Shown: piece after piece, positions 17,647 to 28,724 of the stretch
Layout: the number at the start of each line of letters is the position of its first letter
Numbering within the stretch: the first letter of the stretch is position 1
Source: Levilinea saccharolytica
GTDB taxonomy: Bacteria; Chloroflexota; Anaerolineae; Anaerolineales; Anaerolineaceae
Length of the DNA stretch: 52,712 nucleotides
Reading direction: 5' to 3'
Assembly (NCBI RefSeq): GCF_001306035.1
Contig: NZ_LGCM01000055.1
Coordinates: 64,001 to 116,712 of the forward strand
Translations under genes and position numbers: made by a program
Notes under the pieces: generated by a model
The model's input: the letters and a program-made list of their open reading frames with translations, nothing else
Told to the model about the DNA's origin: nothing
Databases searched by the model: none

Positions 17647-18804
17647 CTATTCCGCGCGGGCGGCGGCCCACACTTTTTCCCAGGGGTCGGTCAGCAGACT
17701 GCCCAAAACGCGGTTAACGCCCTGGGCGGGCAGCACATCCCCATCCGGTTCCACGTACAGCCAGGCCAAACCGGCGCCGTCCACCTTCTGGCCGCTCTCT
17801 TCCAACTCAATGGCCACGGGGTGAAAGGCGGAGTAGGGCACGGGCAGATCCCACACCAGGGGGATTTCCAGTTGGGCGGCCTGATTGCGGGCGGCCTGGA
17901 GGTCGTCTTTGTGTTCGGGGCCGCTGGCGCTGAGGGAAAGCGAATGGATGCCCATTTCCTTCAGCCGCGGCAGTAGATCCGTTTGACCCGCGGGGAGGGG
18001 ATAGGTGAGGTGTACGGTGGTGTACAGATCTGAGGCGAGCACATCGCGCAGGGCTTCCCAGGACTGATCTTGGGCGGGGTCGAAGGTGATCATGAGGTGA
18101 TCCAGGCCGCTTTGCAGCACCTGCTGAAGGTAATCCTTCTCCGCCAGGCGCAGGCCGTCGCTGAGCATGCCGGAGACGAAGCCCAACTGTTCGGCGTAGG
18201 CGATGAGATCAGGCAGATCGGGGCGCAGGGTAGGTTCGCCGCCGGTGAAGATCACATGGGGGATGCCGGCCGCCCAGGCTTTGTTCAGAATGGTCTTCCA
18301 CTCATCCAGTAAAAGCTCGCGCTTGACGCGTTCCACCGGGGCAAGCCCGGCCTGAGACGCAGTGGTCTGATAGGTGAGGGCGCAATCCAGGCGGTAGGGG
18401 GCGGAAAGACCGGCGGAATACGGCTCGGTGCGCTCGAAATCGAGGAAGGTAACCGGGTCGAGGTCGGGCGTATCCACCAGGGTGTACAGGCGGTCTTCAA
18501 AATCCTGGTAGTCGCGCAGGGCGTCTTTTTGGGAGATGTGATAGCGGCGGGAGGTGCTGCGGGCGGCCTCTTCGGCGGGGACGCCGCGCACGAGGTGATA
18601 GGCGTATTCCGCGGCGGTCTGGTTGAGGTGCAGTATGGTGGAGGCGTTGACGATCAGCAGGGCAGAGCCGTTAGCCTCGATGCGCAGGTGCAGGCGCAGC
18701 GGGGGCTGACCTTCTTTCAGGGGGGCGGTGTAGGCGTAGCTGCCAGCGGGAAGGGGTTTGGCAGGGGGGAAAATACGGGCGAGTATTTGATCGATGAAGT
18801 TCAT
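17647..18804 (-). CDS. pseudo-radical SAM protein lacking all cluster cysteines
   Basis: A 385-residue paralogue of the next gene. Both share an N-terminal PqqD-like region (RLHLRIEANGSALLIVNAS, then AAEYAYHLVRGVPAEEAAR), the barrel segment IPHVIFTGGEPTLRPDLPDL (residues 182-200) and the SPASM-like YVEPDGDVLP. The radical SAM CxxxCxxC site is replaced: residues 145-152 read YQTTASQA where the paralogue has the three cysteines 143, 147 and 150. The SPASM cysteines are also gone, and only one Cys (C141) remains in the whole protein. It cannot hold a 4Fe-4S cluster in the family manner but keeps the GGE SAM-binding motif and an intact frame. A partner, scaffold or peptide-binding role is inferred. 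The ATG at 18804 follows GGAGG. Confidence 0.8.
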   Translation of the reverse strand: MNFIDQILARIFPPAKPLPAGSYAYTAPLKEGQPPLRLHLRIEANGSALLIVNASTILHLNQTAAEYAYHLVRGVPAEEAARSTSRRYHISQKDALRDYQDFEDRLYTLVDTPDLDPVTFLDFERTEPYSAGLSAPYRLDCALTYQTTASQAGLAPVERVKRELLLDEWKTILNKAWAAGIPHVIFTGGEPTLRPDLPDLIAYAEQLGFVSGMLSDGLRLAEKDYLQQVLQSGLDHLMITFDPAQDQSWEALRDVLASDLYTTVHLTYPLPAGQTDLLPRLKEMGIHSLSLSASGPEHKDDLQAARNQAAQLEIPLVWDLPVPYSAFHPVAIELEESGQKVDGAGLAWLYVEPDGDVLPAQGVNRVLGSLLTDPWEKVWAAARAE

Positions 18805-18817
18805 GTGGGGCCTCCAG

Positions 18818-20188
18818 CTAAAAAGCGGGCGGGATGGGTTGAATGCAAACGGGTGGGGCAGATTGGCCGGCTGCGCGCGCCAGGGGGCAGCCGCCGCCGC
18901 ATTCTGCCAGGAAGGTGCAGGCCTGACATTCCGCGGGGAGGCCGCGCCGCTCGCGCAGGCTGACGGCCAGCTCATGATTCCAAATTTGATCCCAGGGGTC
19001 GTTCAGCAGGTTCCCCAGGGGGGTGTAATAGGATTGGCAGGGCAGCACGGCGCCGTCGGGTTCGACGCACATATTGGAGAGGGCCGCGGTGCAGCCTTTG
19101 ACCCCCAGTTCCAATTGGAGCGGGTCGAAATGGCAGTATTGGGTGGGGGTGTACCAGATGAGGCGTTGGCCGCTGCGTTCGACATGAGCGCGGGCCATTT
19201 CCAAGAGGGGCGGGAGCTGGCTTTCGGCCAACCCGCGGCCCACATTCAGCCCGCGGCCGGAGTAGATCAGGGCGTTGAGGCCAAAGGTGGGCACGCCCAG
19301 GTCGGTTAAGAACGTGAGGGTATCCTGCAGGAAGGGGGCATTATCTTCCAGCAGGGTGGTGTTGGTCATGACAAACAAGCGCGATTGCAGCGCGGCACGG
19401 ATGCCCTCCACGGTTTCTTGCCAGGCGCCGGAACGGGCCACCATGCGGTCGTGAACGGCGGGATCATGCGATTCGAGGGTGATTTGCACGTGATCCAGGC
19501 CGGCTTCCACCAGGGCAGCCACGTAGGCGGGATCCTTCAGGCGGCGGCCGTTGGTGTTCAGCCCGGCAATTTGCCCGTTGGCCTGGGCATGTGCCACCAG
19601 CTCCACCAGATCGGGGCGCAGGGTGGGCTCGCCGCCGGTAAACACCACGTGGGGGATGCGCGCCTGCCAGGTGAGGTCGAGCACTTTTTTCCACTCAGCG
19701 GTGGAAAGCTCTGGACCCTGACGCGGGCGGGCGTTGTAACAATGGTGGCAGTCGTTGGAACAGCGGTAGGTGAGCGCCAGATCCATGCGCAGGGGAGCGG
19801 TGGGCCGGCTGGAGAAGGGCATGGTGTAGCTGAGACTGTCTTCCAAGGCGCAGATGGGGCAGGCATCATCCGGACGGATGAGGATTTCCATCTTTTCGGT
19901 GAAGGACGCGAATTCCTGACGGGCGCGGCTGGCCGAGAGCTTGAAACGCTCCGAAAGGGCGCGCGCTGCATCGGGGACGGGGACACCCTCCAAGAAGAGA
20001 TAGGCCATATACACCGCTGTGGAATCTAATTCGTAGCGGCGGCTGGCGTTGGTCAGCAGCAGGCCGCTGCCGTCGGCTTCCACCCGCAGATGCACGCGCG
20101 ACTGCTCCCCCGGCGCCTGAAAGGTGTAGGGATAGACCCCCACCTTGGGGGGCGGAAAGGGGGCAGAAACAGTCGGCTGCGCGGCCAT
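18818..20188 (-). CDS. radical SAM/SPASM protein with N-terminal PqqD-like domain
   Basis: A 456-residue radical SAM enzyme. A PqqD-like domain occupies roughly residues 18-105. A CPIC pair follows at residues 110-113. The radical SAM site is C143-x3-C147-x2-C150 (YRCSNDCHHCYN), and FTGGEPTLRPDL is at residues 183-194. The C-terminal SPASM region carries C366, C374, C384, C421, C424, C430, C434 and C448, enough for two auxiliary clusters. Such PqqD-rSAM-SPASM proteins modify ribosomal peptides, for example by thioether formation, or other proteins. The gene starts 12 nt after the DUF2207 gene with its Cys-Ala tail and is followed by a cysteine-free paralogue. The target is inferred from context; heme-d1- or mycofactocin-like chemistry is not excluded. 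Confidence 0.87.
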   Translation of the reverse strand: MAAQPTVSAPFPPPKVGVYPYTFQAPGEQSRVHLRVEADGSGLLLTNASRRYELDSTAVYMAYLFLEGVPVPDAARALSERFKLSASRARQEFASFTEKMEILIRPDDACPICALEDSLSYTMPFSSRPTAPLRMDLALTYRCSNDCHHCYNARPRQGPELSTAEWKKVLDLTWQARIPHVVFTGGEPTLRPDLVELVAHAQANGQIAGLNTNGRRLKDPAYVAALVEAGLDHVQITLESHDPAVHDRMVARSGAWQETVEGIRAALQSRLFVMTNTTLLEDNAPFLQDTLTFLTDLGVPTFGLNALIYSGRGLNVGRGLAESQLPPLLEMARAHVERSGQRLIWYTPTQYCHFDPLQLELGVKGCTAALSNMCVEPDGAVLPCQSYYTPLGNLLNDPWDQIWNHELAVSLRERRGLPAECQACTFLAECGGGCPLARAAGQSAPPVCIQPIPPAF

Positions 20189-20200
20189 GATCGCCCGGAA

Positions 20201-21892
20201 CTAGCGGCCGCCCCCGGCACAGGCACAGGCGCAGCCCGCACAGGCACAAGCGCAGGCGCAGCCCCCACCGCCGCGCGAAGAGGAGCGCGAGGAATAGGAG
20301 GACTTGGGCACGGGATTGGTTTTGTTGGTCACCGCACTGGTGAAATTGCCCAGGTCGCCGATGACGTTGGAGGAAAAGTTCTGGATGCCGTTGACCATCG
20401 AGGCGGCAAAATCCGCACCGGGGAGCTGCGGCAGGTTGATGGTGGTGGAGCCGGAGCCGGAGGGCATGCCCGCCGAAACCGGCGAGGCGTTGTGCCCGGC
20501 CGTGCCGACGACCGGCGACGAACCCGTGAAGGTGGGATCCCAGCGGTGCCACCAGGTGGGAATGAAGACCGGGCCGGTGCGGAAGACATCCTGGGTACGG
20601 TTTTCAAAGCGGCGGTCGAGCATGGTCCAGCCCATGTATTCATCGAATTTCTGCATCTTGACATCGGGTGTGTCGGCGGCCTCCACCTGCTGCCAGGCGC
20701 GGGTCATGATGTCCTGGTAGTACTGTTTGGTCTCTTTGGCGCTGAAGCCCTTCATACTCTGGGTCACTGATTTGACCAGACCGATCATGACCTCCTGCAT
20801 GCCCTTGCGGCGGGCGTCTTTTTTGGTTTCCTTAAAGGCCGCCAGGAACTCCAGTTCGTAGGGCCGCAGACCTTCGGGCTGGGGCTCGACGATGGAAAGC
20901 TCCAGGGGATCCTTGGTTTTCACCGCTGCTGCGCCCTTTTTGATCACCGAGAAGAGGATCATGGTGAGCACACGGTCGGGCGGCGTTTGCAGCAAAACGG
21001 CCGCTTCCACCGAGGTCAGGCCGCGCTTGACGCCGTGGCCTTCAATGGCAATCTTGGGCGGCAGATATTCCATGCGGCGCTTGCGGCTTCCCACGATGGA
21101 AAGATAGGAGGTGACGCCGATGAAGGCGGTCAGGCAGAAGCCGAAGCCCAGGCAGCCCAGGGTGTCGTTATCCACAGTGACCGCGGGAGCGCGGACGATG
21201 GTGTTATCTGGGATCAGGCGGGCGGGGAAAGCCCCACCGAAGACATACTTGGCCGAAGAACTGGCATTGGCGGCGCGCCATTCGTAAAAGACATCGCCGT
21301 CGGTGGTCAGGCCGCTTTCTGGCTCTTTGTTGCCGGGCCAGTTGCTGGGCGGGTAATAGCGCGGCTCCTCCGGCTTCAGGCCCGGGGGCATGATGATGCG
21401 CATGGTCATATCGGTTTGACCGGAGACGTATTCACTGCCAAAATAGTTAGGCTGGAACTGAAACGAGGCGTAAGGTTCGGACTCGTTTTCAGTGGAAGGG
21501 TAAATCATGCGCTCAATTTTGCCGATGTAAACGTGCACGCGCCCGGCCCGGCCCGGCTGGATGGCGTTGGCGCCCAGGCCCAGGGCGATGCCCGGCTTGA
21601 CATAGGGAGAGGCGGCGATATCGGTGATGGCGACGCCGTCAATATCCGCCTGGATGGAATTGTTGGCGTAATTGCTGTTGGGCAGGCCGATATCCACATA
21701 ATCAATGGGGTCAGCGGATGCATCGTTGAGGAAGTCAATGTAATACTCAACGCTGGCGGTCCCATCGGCGTTGATGAAGAGCACCGTCTCGCTTTTGGGA
21801 ACCTGGAAGCGGTAGGTCTGCGCCTCAGCATTGGTGACATTCAGACCTAGGAAAAGACACAGGAAGAGGAGGATGGAAAAGCGTTTGATCAT
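20201..21892 (-). CDS. DUF2207 membrane protein with a C-terminal Cys-Ala tail
   Basis: A 563-residue membrane protein. A signal peptide (residues 1-24) precedes an extracytoplasmic beta-rich DUF2207 domain, which opens with YRFQVPKSETVLFINADGTA. A transmembrane segment follows near residues 245-270 (LGCLGFGFCLTAFIGVTSYL), and then a long cytoplasmic region with KETKKDARRK and a Gly/Ser-rich stretch. The last 23 residues are a glycine-flanked run in which seven cysteines (545, 547, 549, 551, 554, 556, 558) alternate with alanine, ending GGGR. Many DUF2207 proteins end in Gly/Ser-rich tails, but a cysteine version next to radical SAM genes is unusual. The tail is a candidate target for modification or metal/cluster binding. 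The ATG at 21892 has CTGGAG upstream. Confidence 0.83.
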   Translation of the reverse strand: MIKRFSILLFLCLFLGLNVTNAEAQTYRFQVPKSETVLFINADGTASVEYYIDFLNDASADPIDYVDIGLPNSNYANNSIQADIDGVAITDIAASPYVKPGIALGLGANAIQPGRAGRVHVYIGKIERMIYPSTENESEPYASFQFQPNYFGSEYVSGQTDMTMRIIMPPGLKPEEPRYYPPSNWPGNKEPESGLTTDGDVFYEWRAANASSSAKYVFGGAFPARLIPDNTIVRAPAVTVDNDTLGCLGFGFCLTAFIGVTSYLSIVGSRKRRMEYLPPKIAIEGHGVKRGLTSVEAAVLLQTPPDRVLTMILFSVIKKGAAAVKTKDPLELSIVEPQPEGLRPYELEFLAAFKETKKDARRKGMQEVMIGLVKSVTQSMKGFSAKETKQYYQDIMTRAWQQVEAADTPDVKMQKFDEYMGWTMLDRRFENRTQDVFRTGPVFIPTWWHRWDPTFTGSSPVVGTAGHNASPVSAGMPSGSGSTTINLPQLPGADFAASMVNGIQNFSSNVIGDLGNFTSAVTNKTNPVPKSSYSSRSSSRGGGGCACACACAGCACACAGGGR

Positions 21893-21915
21893 GGATTGGT
21901 CTCCAGGGGAGAGAA

Positions 21916-22284
21916 CTACCACTTCGGTTCTTCAGTCAGTTGGTAGGCGGTGTGGCAGTAGGGACAGGTGACCATGGGCGCGCCGTTGACCAGGCTGATG
22001 TTATCGGAGGTGATGACCCCACCGCAGGATTTGCATTTGACCGTATCGAGGCTGACGCCGCCAGGGAGGTCAATTTTCACCTGGACGTTTTGAGCCTGGG
22101 CTTGCGCCTGGGCAGCCCGGCGGCCGACGATGAAGATGAGGCCCAGGCCGATGAGAACGCTGATGATGCCCACGATGATCCAGCCTGTGGAGCCGTTTGG
22201 ACTGAACGCGCCCCAGATGAAAAGCACGCCGAAGAAGATAAACACCGCGGCGGCAATGTAAGCGATGGTTTTTAAGGCGTTCAT
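21916..22284 (-). CDS. small membrane protein with C-terminal zinc ribbon
   Basis: A 122-residue protein with two hydrophobic helices (IAYIAAAVFIFFGVLFIWGAF and WIIVGIISVLIGLGLIFIVG). A Gln/Ala-rich linker follows, then a zinc ribbon with CKSCGG and CPYCH about 22 residues apart. The ribbon should face the cytoplasm. The ATG at 22284 is preceded by GGAGG. It is the first gene of the six-gene operon that leads into DUF2207, the radical SAM pair, a methyltransferase and MFS, with a promoter at 22313-22341. No function is known. The pairing with DUF2207, whose tail is also cysteine-based, suggests a common membrane complex. Confidence 0.75.
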   Translation of the reverse strand: MNALKTIAYIAAAVFIFFGVLFIWGAFSPNGSTGWIIVGIISVLIGLGLIFIVGRRAAQAQAQAQNVQVKIDLPGGVSLDTVKCKSCGGVITSDNISLVNGAPMVTCPYCHTAYQLTEEPKW

Positions 22285-22312
22285 TTGAATCCTCCAAACA
22301 TGAATTGTGAAT

Positions 22313-25628
<3,316 letters not shown>

Positions 25629-25634
25629 GGCGGG

Positions 25635-26477
25635 CTATTTATAGGCGGTGATGCCCAGCAGATCCTGATCGCCGTTGGTGTGGATGCCGCCCAACGAGGG
25701 ATAAATGGTGATGTCGCGAAAGCCCAGCAAGGTCAGCAGGCTGCCGTATTGGCGGGCGGTGTAGGCCTGAAACGATTGGGCATAGCGGGTCACTTCAGCC
25801 GAGGCAGCGTCCACGATGTAGTAGCGGCATGTGGCGGTGTTCTCTTGGGGATCCCAGACATGTTCTTCCAAAACGAGATGGGGCTGGTCAGAGAACAGAC
25901 CGGCGTCTTGCGTGTACCATGTGGAGGAAGATTGGCCGATGGCCTGGACGGCTTCGTAGGTGTGCGGCTCCAGGACGAGAACCCCGCCCGGGCGCAGGGC
26001 GGCGTAGGCTTTGGATAAAATGCGGCGGATGTCGCCGGGGGAAAACACGTTCATCTCGCCAAACAGGAACAAAACCGCGTCAAAGTCCTCGCCAAAATCC
26101 GCTTCGCGCAAATCGGCGCAGTGGTACTGCGTGCTGCTGGCTTCGCTTTGGGCGGCTTGCAGAGCGTATTGGATGGAGGCAGGAGAATAATCAATTCCCG
26201 AACCGATGTGCCCCAACTGCGCCAGGCGGCTGAGATACAGCCCCGGGCCGCAGCCCAGGTCTAACACTCGCCCCGGGCGGGCGGTCAGGGCATATTCATG
26301 AATCCAGGCCACCTGGGCGGCAATTTTCTCGGTGCGGCGGCTGGCCCAGTCGTGATCCTGCGAGAGGTGTTCATTTAACATGCGCTGACTGAAAGCTGGG
26401 TCGTGCCAAGGGATGTTATCGCCTTCGGACCAAGGCAGGGGCTGGGGGACGCGGGAGATCAGATCATTCAGGTTCAT
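25635..26477 (-). CDS. class I SAM-dependent methyltransferase
   Basis: A 280-residue methyltransferase of unknown substrate. Motif I RVLDLGCGPGLYLSRLAQLG lies near residue 75, GIDYSPASIQYALQAA ends strand 2, and FDAVLFLFGEMNVF precedes a typical LRPGGVLVLEPHTYEAV. The C-terminal half contains a beta-rich segment (STWYTQDAGLFSDQPHLVLEEHVW) similar to small-molecule methyltransferases. The ATG at 26477 overlaps the stop of the upstream gene as ATGA, so the two are co-translated. Upstream in-frame codons are only a shadow of that gene. Confidence 0.83.
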   Translation of the reverse strand: MNLNDLISRVPQPLPWSEGDNIPWHDPAFSQRMLNEHLSQDHDWASRRTEKIAAQVAWIHEYALTARPGRVLDLGCGPGLYLSRLAQLGHIGSGIDYSPASIQYALQAAQSEASSTQYHCADLREADFGEDFDAVLFLFGEMNVFSPGDIRRILSKAYAALRPGGVLVLEPHTYEAVQAIGQSSSTWYTQDAGLFSDQPHLVLEEHVWDPQENTATCRYYIVDAASAEVTRYAQSFQAYTARQYGSLLTLLGFRDITIYPSLGGIHTNGDQDLLGITAYK

Positions 26478-27334
26478 GGCAGGACCTCGGGATGAGCAAA
26501 CAAAGGCTGGGGTTCGTCCGGCAGGGTGACGTCCGCTAAAAGGCGGCCTGCCGCGGCGCTGGCCTGGATGAGCATAAGGGTGAGCGGGATAGGCCAACCG
26601 AACAGGCGGGCGGCCTGGGGGGCGCTGGCGGCGCCGACGGCGCGGAAATAGGTCTCTAGCAGATAGGCGCGGGCTTCGTTTTCCTGGATGGGGCCGGCCT
26701 GGGCTTCGATCTGCGGAAAATGGCGGGGGAGGATGTCGTAAATGAAGGCGTAATGCCAGGCTCCGGCCTGGGCCACACCCACTGGCAGCAGCTTGAGCTG
26801 CACTTGCAGGTCGTCGAGGGCTTTGTTAAAGCGGCTGGTAGAGGTCGCCGCGGTGAGGTTGGCCGCCCGGCGCAGATCCAGGGTGTGCAGGGGGCCTTCA
26901 CGCAGCAGAGCTTCGTAGATCAGCTTGGATTCCAGGGTCAATGTGCCGGATAGATATTGATCCTGATAGTCATTTTCGTAATCGCCGTAATTGGGGGAGA
27001 GGGCGTAGAAATGGGGCAGGGCGTCCAGCGAGGCGATGGTGTTCCTGCGGCGCAGCAGGCGGCCGTAATACCAGCGGCGCTGACCCAGCAGACTGTCTTT
27101 CCAATCCCAGGTAACGTGCCCGGGGTCATCGTGTTCATCCGGCACGGGACGATCCCCGGCGGCTGCGGCCCACAGGGAGGGCAGAATCACATTTTTGATC
27201 GGCCAGAAGAAAAGGAAACCGCGCTCCTGGGCGAAAGCCACGGCGTCTTCGCGGGTGTGCAGGCGCAGCCCGGGCTGGGTGCGGAAGGTGCGCGCGCGGT
27301 AACTGGCAAGCTGTTGAGGTGTGATCTGCGGCAT
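26474..27334 (-). CDS. AlkZ/YcaQ-related winged-helix protein, possible DNA glycosylase relative
   Basis: A 286-residue protein that I place tentatively near the AlkZ/YcaQ (HTH_42) family. It starts ITPQQLASYRARTF, continues with VTWDWKDSLLGQRRWYYGRLLRRR, and has a central winged-helix-like part (LESKLIYEALLREGPLHTLDLRRAANL...SRFNKALDDLQVQLKLLPVG). These features resemble the shared fold of crosslink-repair glycosylases and 'AlkZ-related' proteins, but the catalytic QxQ motif is not obvious. The ATG follows GAGGAACC. A TATAGT -10 on the minus strand at 27363-27368 would give a leader of about 22 nt. It is coupled to a methyltransferase gene. The function is uncertain. Confidence 0.5.
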   Translation of the reverse strand: MPQITPQQLASYRARTFRTQPGLRLHTREDAVAFAQERGFLFFWPIKNVILPSLWAAAAGDRPVPDEHDDPGHVTWDWKDSLLGQRRWYYGRLLRRRNTIASLDALPHFYALSPNYGDYENDYQDQYLSGTLTLESKLIYEALLREGPLHTLDLRRAANLTAATSTSRFNKALDDLQVQLKLLPVGVAQAGAWHYAFIYDILPRHFPQIEAQAGPIQENEARAYLLETYFRAVGAASAPQAARLFGWPIPLTLMLIQASAAAGRLLADVTLPDEPQPLFAHPEVLP

Positions 27335-27418
27335 GGTTCCTCGGCTGAATCAACAGAATCCAACTATACCCGCTTCACGGGCAAAGCTGGAAATCTTTAA
27401 GAATCCAAAGCGGATGCG

Positions 27419-28576
27419 CTATGAACAGCCGAGGATGTGGGTGAGGATATTGGAGCCGCTGCCGCCGATATTTTGGGTCATGCCGATGCGAGCACCGTCA
27501 ATTTGGGCGCCGCCCGCCTCCCCGCGCAGCTGGCGGATGACTTCCACGATCTGATACATACCGGTGGCGCCCACGGGATGGCCGCGGGCCTTGAGACCGC
27601 CGAGGGTGGCGATGGGGATGCGCCCGGTGGGCCGAATTTCACCGTCTAAGGCCAGGCGGGGGGCCTGACCGCGTTCGGCAAAGCCGCTGGCTTCCAGCGA
27701 AAGGGCAGCCATGATGGTGAAGGCGTCGTGCAGCTCGAAGAAATCAATATCATCGGGGGTCAGGCGCGCCTGGCGGTAAGCTTGCTGAGCCGAAAGGTAG
27801 GCGGCCTGCAGGAAAGGCCCGTGGCGGCGGTTGTGGACGGCGATGGTGTCGGTGGCGCCGGAGGAAGCCAGCACGGTGATCACCCGCGCCCCCGGCAGGC
27901 GGCGCAGAGCTTCGGCTGGCACCAGGAGCACAGCGGCGGCGCCGTCGCCCATGGGGGAAGCGTCCATCACGTTGATGGGATCGCACACCACCGGAGCGTT
28001 GAGATAGGCTTTTTCGGAGATGGCTTTTTGGAAGCGGGCGTAGGGGTTATGCGCGCCGTTGGCATGGGCGTTGAGGGTGAAGGGCATAAAGTCGGCGTGC
28101 TGCCAGCCGTATTCGTGCATGTAGCGGCGCATCACCAGGGCGTTGAGGGCCACGAAAGACAGTCCCTGATCGCCCTCCCATTCGGCGTCGGCGGCGGTGG
28201 CCAGCTCGGCGGTGATTTCATTGGCGGGGGAGTCGGTCATTTTTTCGACCGCCACGGTCAGGGCGGTATCCACCGCACCGGAAGCCACGGCCAGCACGCC
28301 GGTGCGAAAGGCGGCGCTGCCCGAAGAGCAGGCTGCCTCCAGGCGCAGGCCTTCGGCAAAACGCATGCCGATCCAATCGGCGATATAGCTGCCCAGGTGC
28401 TGCTGGAAGTTGGCGGAGCCAGACATCATGTTGCCGGTGTAAACGGCATCCACACGGCCCACACCCGCATCCTGCAGAGCGGCCAGGGCAGCGTCCCCGG
28501 CCAGTTCGCGCAGCGATTTATCCCACTGTTCTTCGACTTTGGTCTGTCCAATTCCCAGTACTGCTACTTCACGCAT
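27419..28576 (-). CDS. thiolase family protein (SCP-x/archaeal-type acetyl-CoA acetyltransferase)
   Basis: A 385-residue thiolase-fold enzyme. The acyl-carrying Cys83 is in LEAACSSGSAAF, the His motif reads FFELHDAFTIM near residue 290, and GGLKARGHPVGATGMYQI near residue 335 carries the glycine/His loop. This branch (SCP-x/archaeal) often works with a DUF35 OB-fold partner and HMG-CoA synthase in mevalonate or beta-oxidation pathways; no such partner is nearby. The minus-strand start has AAGGTGG upstream and a TATAAT-like -10 about 50 nt before it. It is divergent from the CapA genes. Whether it forms or cleaves acetoacetyl-CoA is not decidable here. Confidence 0.85.
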   Translation of the reverse strand: MREVAVLGIGQTKVEEQWDKSLRELAGDAALAALQDAGVGRVDAVYTGNMMSGSANFQQHLGSYIADWIGMRFAEGLRLEAACSSGSAAFRTGVLAVASGAVDTALTVAVEKMTDSPANEITAELATAADAEWEGDQGLSFVALNALVMRRYMHEYGWQHADFMPFTLNAHANGAHNPYARFQKAISEKAYLNAPVVCDPINVMDASPMGDGAAAVLLVPAEALRRLPGARVITVLASSGATDTIAVHNRRHGPFLQAAYLSAQQAYRQARLTPDDIDFFELHDAFTIMAALSLEASGFAERGQAPRLALDGEIRPTGRIPIATLGGLKARGHPVGATGMYQIVEVIRQLRGEAGGAQIDGARIGMTQNIGGSGSNILTHILGCS

Positions 28577-28649
28577 TGTCGGCCCACCTTTCTGTGATCA
28601 TCTTCACCCTGATTATAAGCCGCGGGGCTGTCAGGAACTATCAGATTGA

Positions 28650-28664
28650 GGGGTATAATACCCC
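28650..28664. promoter_or_regulatory. 15-nt perfect palindrome containing the CapA -10 element
   Basis: GGGGTATAATACCCC is symmetric around its central A and contains TATAAT (28654-28659) on the + strand. It probably serves as the -10 of the capA-like operon (leader about 58 nt). The symmetry may mean an operator. Confidence 0.45.
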
Positions 28665-28724
28665 AAAGCCGATCGCGAGGCGAGAAAAACGATACAAACC
28701 TTGTACAAAAGGCGGAATCAAAGG

